A stretch of DNA of 64,000 bases. Origin: Elizabethkingia bruuniana (lineage in GTDB: Bacteria; Bacteroidota; Bacteroidia; Flavobacteriales; Weeksellaceae). The DNA is taken from contig NZ_CP014337.1 in assembly GCF_002024805.1 (NCBI RefSeq), positions 3,286,001 to 3,350,000 on the forward strand. The letters run 5' to 3'. The notes under the pieces are model-generated. The model was not told the origin of the DNA, did no database searches, and worked only from the letters and a program-made list of their open reading frames with translations. Positions 9,012-17,804 of this stretch are shown here, one piece after another; the stretch's first letter is position 1; each line of letters begins with the position of its first letter. The position numbers and the translations under genes are program-made.

Positions 9012-9047
9012 AAAAAAGTTTTGCCAATTACTGAACAAAACTTTTTT
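9012..9047 (-). terminator. Terminator after nadA
   Basis: A perfect 12-bp AT-rich stem runs 9012-9023 / 9036-9047 with a 12-base loop. The T run on both sides allows action in either direction, but only nadA reads into it. Confidence 0.75.
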
Positions 9048-9074
9048 AATATTTTTTAATAGTTTGTTTGAATT

Positions 9075-10091
9075 TTATTTTATGCTCTTCGATAGATCCA
9101 GCATTGCTTCAATTGGCTTCAATGCCTTTAAACGTAGTTCTTCGTCGATTAAGATTTCAGGCAACTCATATTTCATACACAAGTATAATTTCTCCATTGT
9201 GTTTCTCTTCATATAGAAACATTCGGAGCAATTACAACTTTCATCGAATACCAATGCAGGAATTAAGGTTTTATGAGGTGCACGTTTTTTCATTTCGTGT
9301 AGAATCCCTTCTTCAGTTGCAATAATAAATTCCTGACAATCGTCTTTCTGTACATAATCCAACAATGCAGAAGTAGATCCGATGAAATGTGCCAGATCTA
9401 GTACTGGTGTTTCACTTTCCGGGTGAGCAATTAATTTTGCATTAGGATGATCTGCCAACTGTTGCGCAATACGTTCCATGGAGAACGCTTCGTGTACAAT
9501 ACAGCTACCATCCCACAAGATCATATCTCTTCCGGTTTTTTTAGACAAATATCTTCCCAGGTTTTTATCCGGAGCAAAGATAATTGGACGATCTGTTGGT
9601 AAGGCCTTGATAATCGTTTCAGCATTGGAGCTTGTTACAATAATATCACTTTCAGCCTTAGTTTCAGCATTACAGTTGATATAAGTTGCAATTAAAGCAT
9701 CCGGATGCTGCTCACGCATTTTACGAAGTCCTTCACCACTACAACCGTCAGCCAGCGAGCAACCAGCCAATGTATCTGGTAAAACGACCTTTTTAGTCGG
9801 ATTAAGAATCTTCGCAGCTTCTGCCATAAAATGTACCCCGCAAAAAGCAATCATGTCTGCATTTGTTTCTTTTGCCTGACGTGCTAATTGCAAAGAATCT
9901 CCTAAGAAATCAGCTATATCCTGAATCTCTCCCGGCTGGTAATAGTGAGCCAGAATAACTGCATTCTTTTCTTTCTTCAAATCCAGAATAGCTTGTTTCA
10001 GCTCTTCTCCCTGAGGAATAATCAGATCCTTATATTTTAAAAATCCCTGTACAGGAAGATTGGATTTTGCTTGTTCCAGCGTTTCGTTCAT
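9075..10091 (-). CDS. nadA: Quinolinate synthase A
   Basis: NadA condenses iminoaspartate with dihydroxyacetone phosphate to quinolinate in de novo NAD synthesis, using a 4Fe-4S cluster. The 338-residue protein shows 'AHYYQPGEIQDIADFLGDS', 'FCGVHFMAEAAK', 'GCSLADGC' and, near the C-terminus, 'CNCSECFYMKRNTMEKL', which contribute the conserved cysteines. nadB and nadC are not in the window. The gene follows gmk by 41 bases on the same strand. Confidence 0.97.
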   Translation of the reverse strand: MNETLEQAKSNLPVQGFLKYKDLIIPQGEELKQAILDLKKEKNAVILAHYYQPGEIQDIADFLGDSLQLARQAKETNADMIAFCGVHFMAEAAKILNPTKKVVLPDTLAGCSLADGCSGEGLRKMREQHPDALIATYINCNAETKAESDIIVTSSNAETIIKALPTDRPIIFAPDKNLGRYLSKKTGRDMILWDGSCIVHEAFSMERIAQQLADHPNAKLIAHPESETPVLDLAHFIGSTSALLDYVQKDDCQEFIIATEEGILHEMKKRAPHKTLIPALVFDESCNCSECFYMKRNTMEKLYLCMKYELPEILIDEELRLKALKPIEAMLDLSKSIK

Positions 10092-10132
10092 AAGTAACGT
10101 GTTCTTTATTGTATAGTTAAAGGTACTAATTT

Positions 10133-10696
10133 TTATGCTTTAATAAATGCCTCAACCAGCTCTTCAATTTCTTCTTTTGCTTTTGCGAGATCATCATTTA
10201 CCACTACTTTATCAAAATCCTTTGCATAAGCCATCTCTTCTTCAGCTTTAGCAACGCGGATTTTAATAGTTTCGGCATCTTCTGTATTTCTTTTAATCAG
10301 TCTTTGTTCCAGCTCCTCAATGGAAGGTGGTGCAATGAATATAGACAGAGCCTGCTCTCCGAATATCTTTTTCAGATTAACACCTCCTTTTACATCCACA
10401 TCAAATATAACTACGTTTCCATAGTTCCAAATTCTTTCTACTTCTGTTTTCAATGTTCCATAATACTTATCAGTATACACTTCTTCAAATTCCACAAATG
10501 CATTTTCAGCTATTTTCTGTCTGAAATCTTCCGGTGTATGGAAGAAATAATCTATTCCGTGTTTTTCTTCTCCACGGGGAGCACGGGTTGTTGCAGAAAT
10601 TGAAAATTGAAGTTTAGGAAACTGTCCTAAGCAATGCTTTACCAATGTAGTTTTGCCACTTCCTGATGGCGCTGAAAATATGATTACTTTATTCAT
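10133..10696 (-). CDS. gmk: Guanylate kinase
   Basis: Gmk phosphorylates GMP to GDP with ATP. The 187-residue product has the P-loop P-S-G-S-G-K-T-T at residues 10-17, the GMP-binding 'SISATTRAPRGEE' region and 'GIDYFF', then the lid region 'IKRNTEDAETIKIRVAKAEEE' in pieces. Length is normal. It lies near yicC on the same strand, a neighbourhood found in many bacteria; here a Tam-like methyltransferase lies between them. Confidence 0.97.
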   Translation of the reverse strand: MNKVIIFSAPSGSGKTTLVKHCLGQFPKLQFSISATTRAPRGEEKHGIDYFFHTPEDFRQKIAENAFVEFEEVYTDKYYGTLKTEVERIWNYGNVVIFDVDVKGGVNLKKIFGEQALSIFIAPPSIEELEQRLIKRNTEDAETIKIRVAKAEEEMAYAKDFDKVVVNDDLAKAKEEIEELVEAFIKA

Positions 10697-10760
10697 TATA
10701 TTGTATTAACTGATCGTATGAAACGGTCAATAATCGTTATTATTTCTATTTAATTTTTTT

Positions 10761-11528
10761 TTAGCTTAAGATACCGGACATCAGTATTCTTTTGAAGGGA
10801 TAGAATACAGGCGATTCCGGAAATTCTATGCGTAACCGGTTAATATATTCGTTTTTGAACTGTTCCTGTAAGTGTTCCGGAAGTTTTTCCATATAAGGAA
10901 TCAATGCCGTACCCGATGTCCATTCATAAAGAGCATCTGCGTTTGGAAGGATGTGTGGGTATATTTTTTCGAAGACACAGATATCACTAAGACCATTTTC
11001 GAAAAAGATTTTACCATAATCTTCTATCTTTAGTACGGTCAATGGTCTAACCCATGAATTCAATGCTTCTTTATACGGGGATTCGAATGCAAGATCTCTT
11101 ATCAGTCTGTGTGTAAAATGATCATGATTGGAAGGAATCTGTATTGCTACCTGTCCTCCTTTTTCAAGCAGACCAATCACTTTAGGAAAAACTATTTCAT
11201 GTTCGTTCAGCCATTGCAGTGCTGCATTGGAAAAAACCAGATCATACTTCTCTCCATCGGAAAGAGCTTGTTCTATATCTCTTTGCTGAAAATGAAGATC
11301 ATCATCTGCATAGGCTTTCGCTTTTTGCAGCATCTCGGCAGAAGAATCGACACCCAGGACTTTACTTCCGGGTAATTCTTTTGCCAGTTTGGCTGTCAGT
11401 TCTCCCGTTCCGCATCCAAGATCTATAGCTTTCAGGTTTTCTTTCACTTGAACCAAACTTAGAAGATCGTAGAAAGGAAGATAACGTTCGTTTTTAAATT
11501 TCTCGTAAACATCCGGATTCCATGCCAT
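10761..11528 (-). CDS. Trans-aconitate 2-methyltransferase-like SAM methyltransferase
   Basis: The 255-residue protein begins 'MAWNPDVYEKFKNERYLPFYDLL', read in two parts, the start typical of Tam proteins. Motif I D-L-G-C-G-T-G-E lies at residues 36-43, an acidic motif II 'GVDSSAEML' follows, and then 'FSNAALQWL', another Tam hallmark. Tam methylates trans-aconitate, relieving inhibition of aconitase. The assignment is good at family level; the substrate is inferred. It lies between yicC (separated by a terminator) and gmk. Confidence 0.85.
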   Translation of the reverse strand: MAWNPDVYEKFKNERYLPFYDLLSLVQVKENLKAIDLGCGTGELTAKLAKELPGSKVLGVDSSAEMLQKAKAYADDDLHFQQRDIEQALSDGEKYDLVFSNAALQWLNEHEIVFPKVIGLLEKGGQVAIQIPSNHDHFTHRLIRDLAFESPYKEALNSWVRPLTVLKIEDYGKIFFENGLSDICVFEKIYPHILPNADALYEWTSGTALIPYMEKLPEHLQEQFKNEYINRLRIEFPESPVFYPFKRILMSGILS

Positions 11529-11571
11529 AACATTATTCTTTTATGTTTTATATTCTGTTAGCCCGGTAAAA

Positions 11572-11594
11572 AGCTCTTCCATTACAGAAGAGCT
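11572..11594 (-). terminator. Terminator after yicC
   Basis: AGCTCTTC (11572-11579) and GAAGAGCT (11587-11594) form a perfect 8-bp stem. Five T follow on the minus strand. It separates yicC from the methyltransferase gene. Confidence 0.8.
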
Positions 11595-11609
11595 GATTAT
11601 ATCAGTATT

Positions 11610-12467
11610 CTAAAGTACGTTAAGACTTTGTTCTTTAATTTTTTCTAAATCATCCTTCATCTGTACTACCAGCTTCTGGATTTCCTGATGGTTTGCTTTA
11701 GAACCCAAAGTATTAATTTCACGGCCTATTTCCTGGGATATAAATCCTAGTTTCTTACCATTATTATCTTCTTCGTTCAATACCTCAGTGAAGTATTTGC
11801 AGTGTTGTGCCAATCTTACTTTTTCTTCAGAAATATCAAGCTTCTCAACATAGTAAGTCAGTTCCTGGTAGAAACGGCTTTCATCCACATCTCTGAAGTC
11901 CTTAAGATTGTTCAGCATTCTTTCTTTGGTCACCTCTATTCTAGCTTCTTCAAAAGGAGCGACAAGGGTAAGGTTGTTTTCAATATTTTTAACATAAGAC
12001 CTAAGTTCAGTTTCCAGAGATTTACCTTCTGTAATTCTGAAGTCTATGAAGTTATCGATGGCTTTTTCTATAATCAACAACAATTCGCTCCACTCTTCTT
12101 CAGTAAGTTCTGAATTGGATGTAGAAACAGCATCAGGAAGCTTTGTTGCAATTTTAAGAAGTTCTACTCTGTCGGCAGCTGTAACGATATCCGAAAGTTC
12201 GTCCATATAAGCTCTGATAACATCTTTATTAAGAGTTGTATCGGTCTTACCATCAATAATTTCTACATTTAAATAGAAATCGACTTTGCCACGAACGATT
12301 CTTTCGCTTAATATTTTGCGGATATCAAATTCTTTTTCTTTATAACGAAAAGGAATTTTTAAGTTCAAGTCAAAACCTTTACTATTTAGTGACTTTACGT
12401 CAATACTTATCTTCTTGCCTCCACATATACCTTCTGCTCTGCCGAAGCCTGTCATAGATAAAACCAT
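11610..12467 (-). CDS. yicC: YicC family endoribonuclease-like protein
   Basis: The 285-residue protein starts 'MVLSMTGFGRAEG', the invariant YicC opening. It continues with 'SLNSKGFDLNLKIP' and ends with the DUF1732 domain 'GKKLGFISQEIGREINTLGSKAN' in pieces. YicC of E. coli has been reported as an RNase that acts on small RNAs. Family membership is clear; activity here is inferred. A TATCTTTG element lies 23-30 bases upstream of the ATG. Confidence 0.93.
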   Translation of the reverse strand: MVLSMTGFGRAEGICGGKKISIDVKSLNSKGFDLNLKIPFRYKEKEFDIRKILSERIVRGKVDFYLNVEIIDGKTDTTLNKDVIRAYMDELSDIVTAADRVELLKIATKLPDAVSTSNSELTEEEWSELLLIIEKAIDNFIDFRITEGKSLETELRSYVKNIENNLTLVAPFEEARIEVTKERMLNNLKDFRDVDESRFYQELTYYVEKLDISEEKVRLAQHCKYFTEVLNEEDNNGKKLGFISQEIGREINTLGSKANHQEIQKLVVQMKDDLEKIKEQSLNVL

Positions 12468-12489
12468 ATTTTTCTCCTATAAAATTATA

Positions 12490-12497
12490 CAAAGATA
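12490..12497 (-). promoter_or_regulatory. Possible -7 element for yicC
   Basis: TATCTTTG on the minus strand fits TAnnTTTG and would give a leader of roughly 16 bases. No clear upstream TTG is seen. Confidence 0.35.
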
Positions 12498-12645
12498 CAT
12501 CATTATAGGTGAAAATATTTGAAAAGCATGAAGTCTCCTCCACTAATGCATTCAAGACTATATAACTACGTTAAATACAATTATCAGGATATTGAAAAAT
12601 TATTTTTTCCATATATTTAGGTTTAATTATAATAAAAACACCAAT

Positions 12646-13725
12646 ATGTCACTTAAAGAAAAATTACAAAAATTGGCTTATGAAAAAAGCGCCCCGTGTG
12701 TTAGCATATCTCTTAATACCCATAGGACATATCCTGACAATTCACAAGATGAAATTCTATTAAAAAATCTTACCAAAGAGGCAGAAAACCGGATTATTAA
12801 TGAATTTGGAAAAAGACCAGTAGAAGCTTTATTGAATAAGATTGATAATATCTCCAAGGAAATAGATGTTAATTACAATCTAGACAGTCTTCATATTTTT
12901 CTCTCCAACGATACTCAGGAAATTATTAAACTACCTTTTCCCATTCCGGAAAACCAAGTACAAATCACCAGCAACTTTGCATTAAGACCTATAATCAGAG
13001 CATACTCTTCAAGTAAAGAATATATGATATTATTACTTTCCCAAAGTGGTTCTTATCTATATAAAGCTTTTAATGATGGTATTGTAGAAGAAATTAGAGA
13101 AGAAGGATTTCCCTTTTCAGAAAACTTACATTACATTACCCATTCTGATAAACGCAGTGATCCAAAACAAGTTGATGATATGGTAAGGGAATATTTTAAT
13201 AAGATAGATAAAGCAGTGGTTAAAATCTACCAAAAAGAGAATATCCCATGTATTGTCATCTGTACAGAAGATAATTATAGTAAACTTTTACAGGTAGCAG
13301 ATATACCAAAGATCTATAATGGCTACCATTCTATAAATTATAATGACACGGCTACCCATACCATTGCTGCACAAGCCTGGAAGTTGATACAGGAAATACA
13401 AAAAACAGAAAGAGCCGAATCTATTAGTGAAGTAAAAGAAGCTGTTGCCCAGGGTACAGTACTTACAGATCTACAGGAGATTTATCAGGCAGCTCTGGAT
13501 GGAAAAGGAGATCTTCTAATTATACATCATGACTTCTCCCAACCTGTTCTTATGAGAGGTGATAGAAATTTCGATATAGTAACGGACTTAAGTCTTCCAA
13601 ATGTCATTGACGATATTACGAGTAATATAGCTTGGGAAGTTTTTTCTAGAAATGGAAGAGTTATATTTACTGCTCAGGACGAAATAAAAGAATTGGGCGA
13701 CATTGTTATGAAGACAAGATATTAA
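12646..13725 (+). CDS. baeRF-like (bacterial eRF1-related) protein
   Basis: The 359-residue protein starts at 'MSLKEKLQKLA' (ATG 12646); an in-frame ATG at 12592 would add 18 unlikely residues that overlap promoter-like sequence. It shows 'PCVSISLNTHRTYPDN' near the N-terminus. The middle has a domain with 'RPIIRAYSSSKEYMILLLSQSG' in pieces. A C-terminal domain has 'GTVLTDLQEIYQAALDGKGDLLII', typical of the archaeo-eukaryotic release-factor-like families (baeRF3 or a close relative) described in bacteria. Those families are proposed to act on ribosomes or in biological conflicts, with little experimental proof. It is a lone gene upstream of lpxK. A TTG (12592) and a TATATTTA (12612-12619) could be its promoter. 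Confidence 0.7.
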   Translation: MSLKEKLQKLAYEKSAPCVSISLNTHRTYPDNSQDEILLKNLTKEAENRIINEFGKRPVEALLNKIDNISKEIDVNYNLDSLHIFLSNDTQEIIKLPFPIPENQVQITSNFALRPIIRAYSSSKEYMILLLSQSGSYLYKAFNDGIVEEIREEGFPFSENLHYITHSDKRSDPKQVDDMVREYFNKIDKAVVKIYQKENIPCIVICTEDNYSKLLQVADIPKIYNGYHSINYNDTATHTIAAQAWKLIQEIQKTERAESISEVKEAVAQGTVLTDLQEIYQAALDGKGDLLIIHHDFSQPVLMRGDRNFDIVTDLSLPNVIDDITSNIAWEVFSRNGRVIFTAQDEIKELGDIVMKTRY

Positions 13726-13762
13726 TTTGTTATTTTGATTTTTTAATCCTACAAAAAGCATG

Positions 13763-13770
13763 TACTTTTG
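13763..13770 (+). promoter_or_regulatory. -7 element for lpxK, near-leaderless
   Basis: TACTTTTG matches TAnnTTTG and ends only five bases before the lpxK ATG. Transcription would start at or next to the start codon. The nearest upstream TTG (13735-13737) is 25 bases away, longer than usual. Confidence 0.45.
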
Positions 13771-13775
13771 CACCT

Positions 13776-14807
13776 ATGAAGAGATGGTACCTCTACCCTT
13801 TTTCTCTGGGCTATGGCTTTGTAACCTCTGTCCGGAATTTATTTTTTAATATAGGCATACTTTCCAGCAAAAAATTCCGCACTCCGATTATAGGCGTGGG
13901 TAATCTTTCTGTGGGTGGAACGGGTAAGTCTCCAATCGTTATGTATCTGGCAGATATTCTCTCCAAACATCAGAAGCGCACCGGAGTTTTATCACGTGGC
14001 TACGGACGACATACCAAAGGTTATGAAGTCGTGAACTACGATTCAACCTATAAACTGGTTGGAGACGAAGCAATGCAGTTATTCGAACGTTTTAAAAACC
14101 GTATTGTTATCGCTGTTTGCGAAGACCGTGTTTTTGGGGCAAGAAAATTAATAGAAGATATGGATCTTAATGTTCTTGTATTGGATGACAGCTATCAGCA
14201 TCGTTATATAAAGCCGGGCTTCAATATTTTATTAACAGACTATTCGGATCCTTTCTTTAAAGACTTTGTACTTCCTGCTGGAGATCTGCGTGAATCCAGA
14301 AGTGGCTATAAAAGAGCCAACATGATTCTGGTAACAAAATGTCCTGAAGATTTGACGGAGGAAAAGAAGCAATATTATATTTCCAGAATAAAGCCACAAT
14401 ACGGGCAGAAAATATTCTTCACCTCTATTGATTATGCGGATGAAGTATACTCTAAAGACAAATATTTACCCACAAATAACTTAGACTATTACGATATTTT
14501 ACTCATTACAGGAATAGCAAATCCTAAACATTTGCTAAAAGAACTAAGCAAATATTCACAGCGTGTAAAGCACCTTAAATTCAAGGATCATCATTCATTT
14601 ACTGAAGAGGATATTAAGAAAATTGCCAGTGAGTATAAAAAACTTGGTGAATACAAACTGATCTTAACTACAGAAAAGGACTATGTCCGCCTGAAGACTT
14701 TCGACTATCTTCGGGACAAACTCTATTATTGGCCTATAAATGTGGTTATAGACAAGAAAAATGAATTTAATGAGATGATACTTGCTTACGCTGAAAAGAA
14801 GCAGTAA
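13776..14807 (+). CDS. lpxK: Tetraacyldisaccharide 4'-kinase
   Basis: LpxK phosphorylates the 4' position of lipid A disaccharide to give lipid IVA at the inner membrane. The 343-residue protein opens 'MKRWYLYPFSLGYGFV', with an N-terminal membrane-associated helix. The P-loop G-N-L-S-V-G-G-T-G-K-S lies at residues 42-52, and 'GVLSRGYGR' and 'DDSYQHR' follow. Later 'TEKDYVRL' is diagnostic for LpxK. The gene ends before a terminator and is followed by an unrelated gene. Confidence 0.96.
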   Translation: MKRWYLYPFSLGYGFVTSVRNLFFNIGILSSKKFRTPIIGVGNLSVGGTGKSPIVMYLADILSKHQKRTGVLSRGYGRHTKGYEVVNYDSTYKLVGDEAMQLFERFKNRIVIAVCEDRVFGARKLIEDMDLNVLVLDDSYQHRYIKPGFNILLTDYSDPFFKDFVLPAGDLRESRSGYKRANMILVTKCPEDLTEEKKQYYISRIKPQYGQKIFFTSIDYADEVYSKDKYLPTNNLDYYDILLITGIANPKHLLKELSKYSQRVKHLKFKDHHSFTEEDIKKIASEYKKLGEYKLILTTEKDYVRLKTFDYLRDKLYYWPINVVIDKKNEFNEMILAYAEKKQ

Positions 14808-14831
14808 TAACATCTTATATAGCACTATATT

Positions 14832-14871
14832 AAAATCCTTATTTCAACAATGAAGCAAGGATTTTATTTTT
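14832..14871 (+). terminator. Terminator after lpxK
   Basis: AAAATCCTT (14832-14840) pairs with AAGGATTTT (14857-14865) around a 16-base loop, and a T-rich tail follows. The tail also contains TATTTTTG (14865-14872), a possible -7 element for the next gene. Confidence 0.7.
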
Positions 14872-14908
14872 GTACTTTCACAGTATTAATCGCATAAATA
14901 AATCCTAA

Positions 14909-16006
14909 GTGAACAAATTTATTGCTTTATCATTAGTATTAACCAATACAGTATTTGTATATGCCAATGATGTAAAATTAGAAAATACCCGCCAGAAGTA
15001 TAATAAAGCAACTACAATCAGTTATAAATCGACAGCTTTTTATCCCAATCCGGATACAGACGAAATTACTAGTTTCAGCGTCTTTTATACTATTTATAAC
15101 TCCAAAAACATGGTTTTTGACTTTCATAGTCAAAATGATGATACTGAAGAGTTTTATAAAAACGGGATTTACACAGAAATTAAGAAGTCGGAGAAAGCAT
15201 ATTACCAGTATGAAAATAAACAGAATCAGGATGAAGCAATGCAGTCTTCTCGTTTAGCACAATACGGTCCAGTAGCACTACTAAAAAACAAATGGAAATA
15301 TATAGACGACATATCAGCTGACGGTAAACTTCAGTCACACTATTCATTTATAGAAGACGAACATGAATACAATGGTAAAATCGTTAAAACTGTATTTCAT
15401 CTTTACATTGCACCAGATAATTCCGTTTCAAAATTTGAAAGAAAAAGCTATGTAGATAACAAGTTAGGACAAACCGTAACTTATAAATTTAGTAACTATA
15501 CTTTTTCAAATAAAAAAGAGTCTTTTAACTATTCTCTTCCGAAAGATTACTCTTTAAAATATTTTGAAAGAATTGAACAACTGAAACCAATAAAAGAAAA
15601 TACAGAGGCTCCTCTCTTTGAAGCTATAGATATTAACGGAAATAAAGTATCTCTGAATACATTTCCGGCAGAAAAGAAACTCATATTATTTTCTGCCACC
15701 AATTGCGGCGCTTCAAAAGTAGTAAACGATTATCTCTGCCAACCGAATTATGCACTGAGTAAGAATATTTCGCTGATCAATATATTTGGTTCGGACTCTA
15801 AAGAAAATGTCATTAAATATTTCAGAAATAAATCTGCAAATAATACCATAATTACGAACAGAAAGGATCTTGAAACGGAATATGGCATTTCCGGCTACCC
15901 TATTTTATATATGGTCAATAAAGAAGGTATTATTGCTAAAGTTGCAGACGGAAGTGATCAGGTAATTTCATTATTAAAAGAACTAAACAAGGGCGCAAAT
16001 AAATAA
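14909..16006 (+). CDS. Secreted protein with LolA-like and thioredoxin-like domains
   Basis: The start is GTG at 14909; the next residues form a signal peptide (about 1-19, V-Y-A/N). Residues 20-220 look like a beta-rich LolA-type lipoprotein-binding fold: repeated aromatic beta strands, 'KNGIYTEIKK', 'KFERKSYVDNKLG'. From about residue 230 comes an AhpC/TlpA-type entry 'APLFEAIDINGNKVSL'. A degenerate active site T-N-C-G-A-S follows (Cys266, second Cys replaced by Ser). A cis-proline lies in 'ISGYPILYM'. A further Cys lies at 277. The fusion suggests an extracytoplasmic redox or binding protein, but no function can be assigned. The domain calls are by eye. Confidence 0.6.
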   Translation: MNKFIALSLVLTNTVFVYANDVKLENTRQKYNKATTISYKSTAFYPNPDTDEITSFSVFYTIYNSKNMVFDFHSQNDDTEEFYKNGIYTEIKKSEKAYYQYENKQNQDEAMQSSRLAQYGPVALLKNKWKYIDDISADGKLQSHYSFIEDEHEYNGKIVKTVFHLYIAPDNSVSKFERKSYVDNKLGQTVTYKFSNYTFSNKKESFNYSLPKDYSLKYFERIEQLKPIKENTEAPLFEAIDINGNKVSLNTFPAEKKLILFSATNCGASKVVNDYLCQPNYALSKNISLINIFGSDSKENVIKYFRNKSANNTIITNRKDLETEYGISGYPILYMVNKEGIIAKVADGSDQVISLLKELNKGANK

Positions 16007-16032
16007 ATTTTATAGTGCTTATGCTTATAAAC

Positions 16033-16066
16033 AAAAAAAAGACCGCTTTGCAGCAGTCTTTTTTTT
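16033..16066. terminator. Bidirectional terminator between the 14.9 kb gene and rplL
   Basis: An AAAAAAAAGAC arm (16033-16043) pairs with GTCTTTTTTTT (16056-16066). The inner stem extends with a U-G wobble on the minus strand, so it fits rplL slightly better, but U tracts exist on both sides. Confidence 0.85.
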
Positions 16067-16080
16067 GTATGTAAAATGAA

Positions 16081-16449
16081 TTATTTCAATTCAACTTCAG
16101 CACCAGCTTCTTCAAGTTGCTTCTTAAGAGCTTCTGCTTCGTCTTTAGATACACCTTCTTTGATTGCAGCCGGAGCTCCATCAACGATGTCTTTAGCTTC
16201 TTTAAGACCAGCACCAGTTAAATCTTTAACTAATTTAACGATAGCTAATTTAGAAGCACCTGCAGACTTAAGAATTACGTCGAATTCAGTCTTTTCTTCA
16301 GCAGCTTCACCAGCTCCACCAGCAGCTACAACTACAGCAGCAGCAGCAGGCTCGATTCCGTACTCATCCTTAAGGATAGCAGCTAATTCGTTTACGTCTT
16401 TTACAGTAAGGTTAACAAGCGTTTCCGCTAAATTTTTTAAATCTGACAT
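16081..16449 (-). CDS. rplL: Ribosomal protein bL12 (L7/L12)
   Basis: The 122-residue stalk protein has the N-terminal dimerisation helix and an Ala-rich hinge (about residues 36-50). The conserved C-terminal domain contains '[27 protein letters not shown]', read in pieces. It recruits translation factors to the ribosome. It lies 50 bases after rplJ. Unusually, a terminator and a convergent gene follow directly, with no rpoB. Confidence 0.98.
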   Translation of the reverse strand: MSDLKNLAETLVNLTVKDVNELAAILKDEYGIEPAAAAVVVAAGGAGEAAEEKTEFDVILKSAGASKLAIVKLVKDLTGAGLKEAKDIVDGAPAAIKEGVSKDEAEALKKQLEEAGAEVELK

Positions 16450-16499
16450 TTTTAAATGTTTTAAATTGTTGAACGATTATATTTTTTCTTGAGTGTCTA

Positions 16500-17087
16500 T
16501 TATTCAGCACTTGCTTCAGGAGCGTCAGTGCTTTCAGCTGCTGCCTCAGGAGCAACTGTTTCTTCAACTGCAGGAGCTGCTGCTTCTTCAGCTTTAGCTT
16601 CAACAGTTTCTGGTTTGTTCTGTAGAGCAGAAACAACTCTCTGGATAGGAGATTGAAGTAATCCGATGATTTCTCCGATCATTTCCTCTCTAGACTTGAT
16701 GTTAGCTAGAGCAGATAATTGGTTATCTCCGATATAGAAAGTTTCTTGCAAATAAGCAGATTTCAAAGCTGGTTTCTCAGCATTCTTTCTGAAACCTTGG
16801 ATAAGTTTTGCAGGAGCGTTTGCAGTATCAGCAATCATTAAAGTAGAGTTACCTTTGAAAGTTTCAAACATTTCAGAATAATCTACTCCTTCGATTTGCT
16901 CCATTGCTTTTTGAAGCAATGTATTTTTTACTACTCTTAATTGAACGTTGTTTTTGAAAGCTTGTCTTCTGAAATCTGAAGTCTGAGAAGCATTCAATCC
17001 TTCAAGATCAGCTACATAAACAGCTTTTGCGTCTTGTAGCAATTCTTTGATCTCTTGTATTACTAGTACTTTTTCTTCTTTAGTCAT
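16500..17087 (-). CDS. rplJ: Ribosomal protein uL10 with acidic tail
   Basis: uL10 anchors the L7/L12 stalk. The protein starts 'MTKEEKVLVIQEIKELL' and has 'VVKNTLLQKA' and the L12-binding helix region around residues 130-155. At 195 residues it is longer than usual, because of a C-terminal tail (about residues 160-195) made almost only of Ala, Glu, Pro, Val and Thr. It lies 13 bases after rplA. In E. coli L10 represses its own operon; that has not been shown here. Confidence 0.97.
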   Translation of the reverse strand: MTKEEKVLVIQEIKELLQDAKAVYVADLEGLNASQTSDFRRQAFKNNVQLRVVKNTLLQKAMEQIEGVDYSEMFETFKGNSTLMIADTANAPAKLIQGFRKNAEKPALKSAYLQETFYIGDNQLSALANIKSREEMIGEIIGLLQSPIQRVVSALQNKPETVEAKAEEAAAPAVEETVAPEAAAESTDAPEASAE

Positions 17088-17100
17088 TGTTCTTCAGATT

Positions 17101-17793
17101 TTAGTTTACAGATTTAGAATCAATCGCAATACCTGGACTCATTGTAGAAGAGATATAGATACTCTTTACATAAGTTCCTTTAGCAGCAGTTGGTTTCAAT
17201 TTAAGTAACGTCTGGATTAATTCCTGAGCGTTTTCTCTGATTTTGTCAGCATCGAAAGATACTTTACCAATTGCAGCATGGATAATACCATATTTATCTA
17301 CTTTAAAATCAATTTTACCAGACTTCACTTCAGATACAGCCTTACCAACTTCTAAAGTTACAGTTCCTGATTTAGGGTTTGGCATTAAACCTCTTGGACC
17401 TAATACACGTCCTAATGGACCTAATTTACCCATTACAGCTGGCATAGTAACGATAACGTCAACATCTGTCCAACCTCCTTTGATTTTATCTAAATATTCG
17501 TCAAGACCTACATAGTCAGCACCAGCAGCTTTAGCTTCTGCTTCTTTATCTGGAGTTACAAGAGCAAGAACTCTTACATCTTTACCAGTACCGTGAGGAA
17601 GAGATACAACACCTCTTACCATTTGGTTAGCTTTTCTTGGGTCTACGCCTAATCTTACGGCGATATCTACTGAAGCGTCGAACTTAGCAGTGTTTACTTC
17701 TTTTACTAAAGCAGAAGCTTCTTCTAAAGAGTATACTTTGTTTTTTTCGATTTTGCTTGCAGCTTCTTTTTGTTTTTTTGTCAATGTTGCCAT
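17101..17793 (-). CDS. rplA: Ribosomal protein uL1
   Basis: The 230-residue L1-stalk protein contains '[19 protein letters not shown]', '[19 protein letters not shown]' (the L1 signature) and 'KVGKV'-type C-terminal segments. It lies 11 bases after rplK. L1 often autoregulates rplKA by binding its mRNA. Confidence 0.98.
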   Translation of the reverse strand: MATLTKKQKEAASKIEKNKVYSLEEASALVKEVNTAKFDASVDIAVRLGVDPRKANQMVRGVVSLPHGTGKDVRVLALVTPDKEAEAKAAGADYVGLDEYLDKIKGGWTDVDVIVTMPAVMGKLGPLGRVLGPRGLMPNPKSGTVTLEVGKAVSEVKSGKIDFKVDKYGIIHAAIGKVSFDADKIRENAQELIQTLLKLKPTAAKGTYVKSIYISSTMSPGIAIDSKSVN

Positions 17794-17804
17794 GAAATCA
17801 ATTT

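Noticed and set aside
9012-9038. Longer start for folB
   Set aside because: The ATG at 9038 lies in the nadA terminator; family alignments begin near 'MISKIILENI'.
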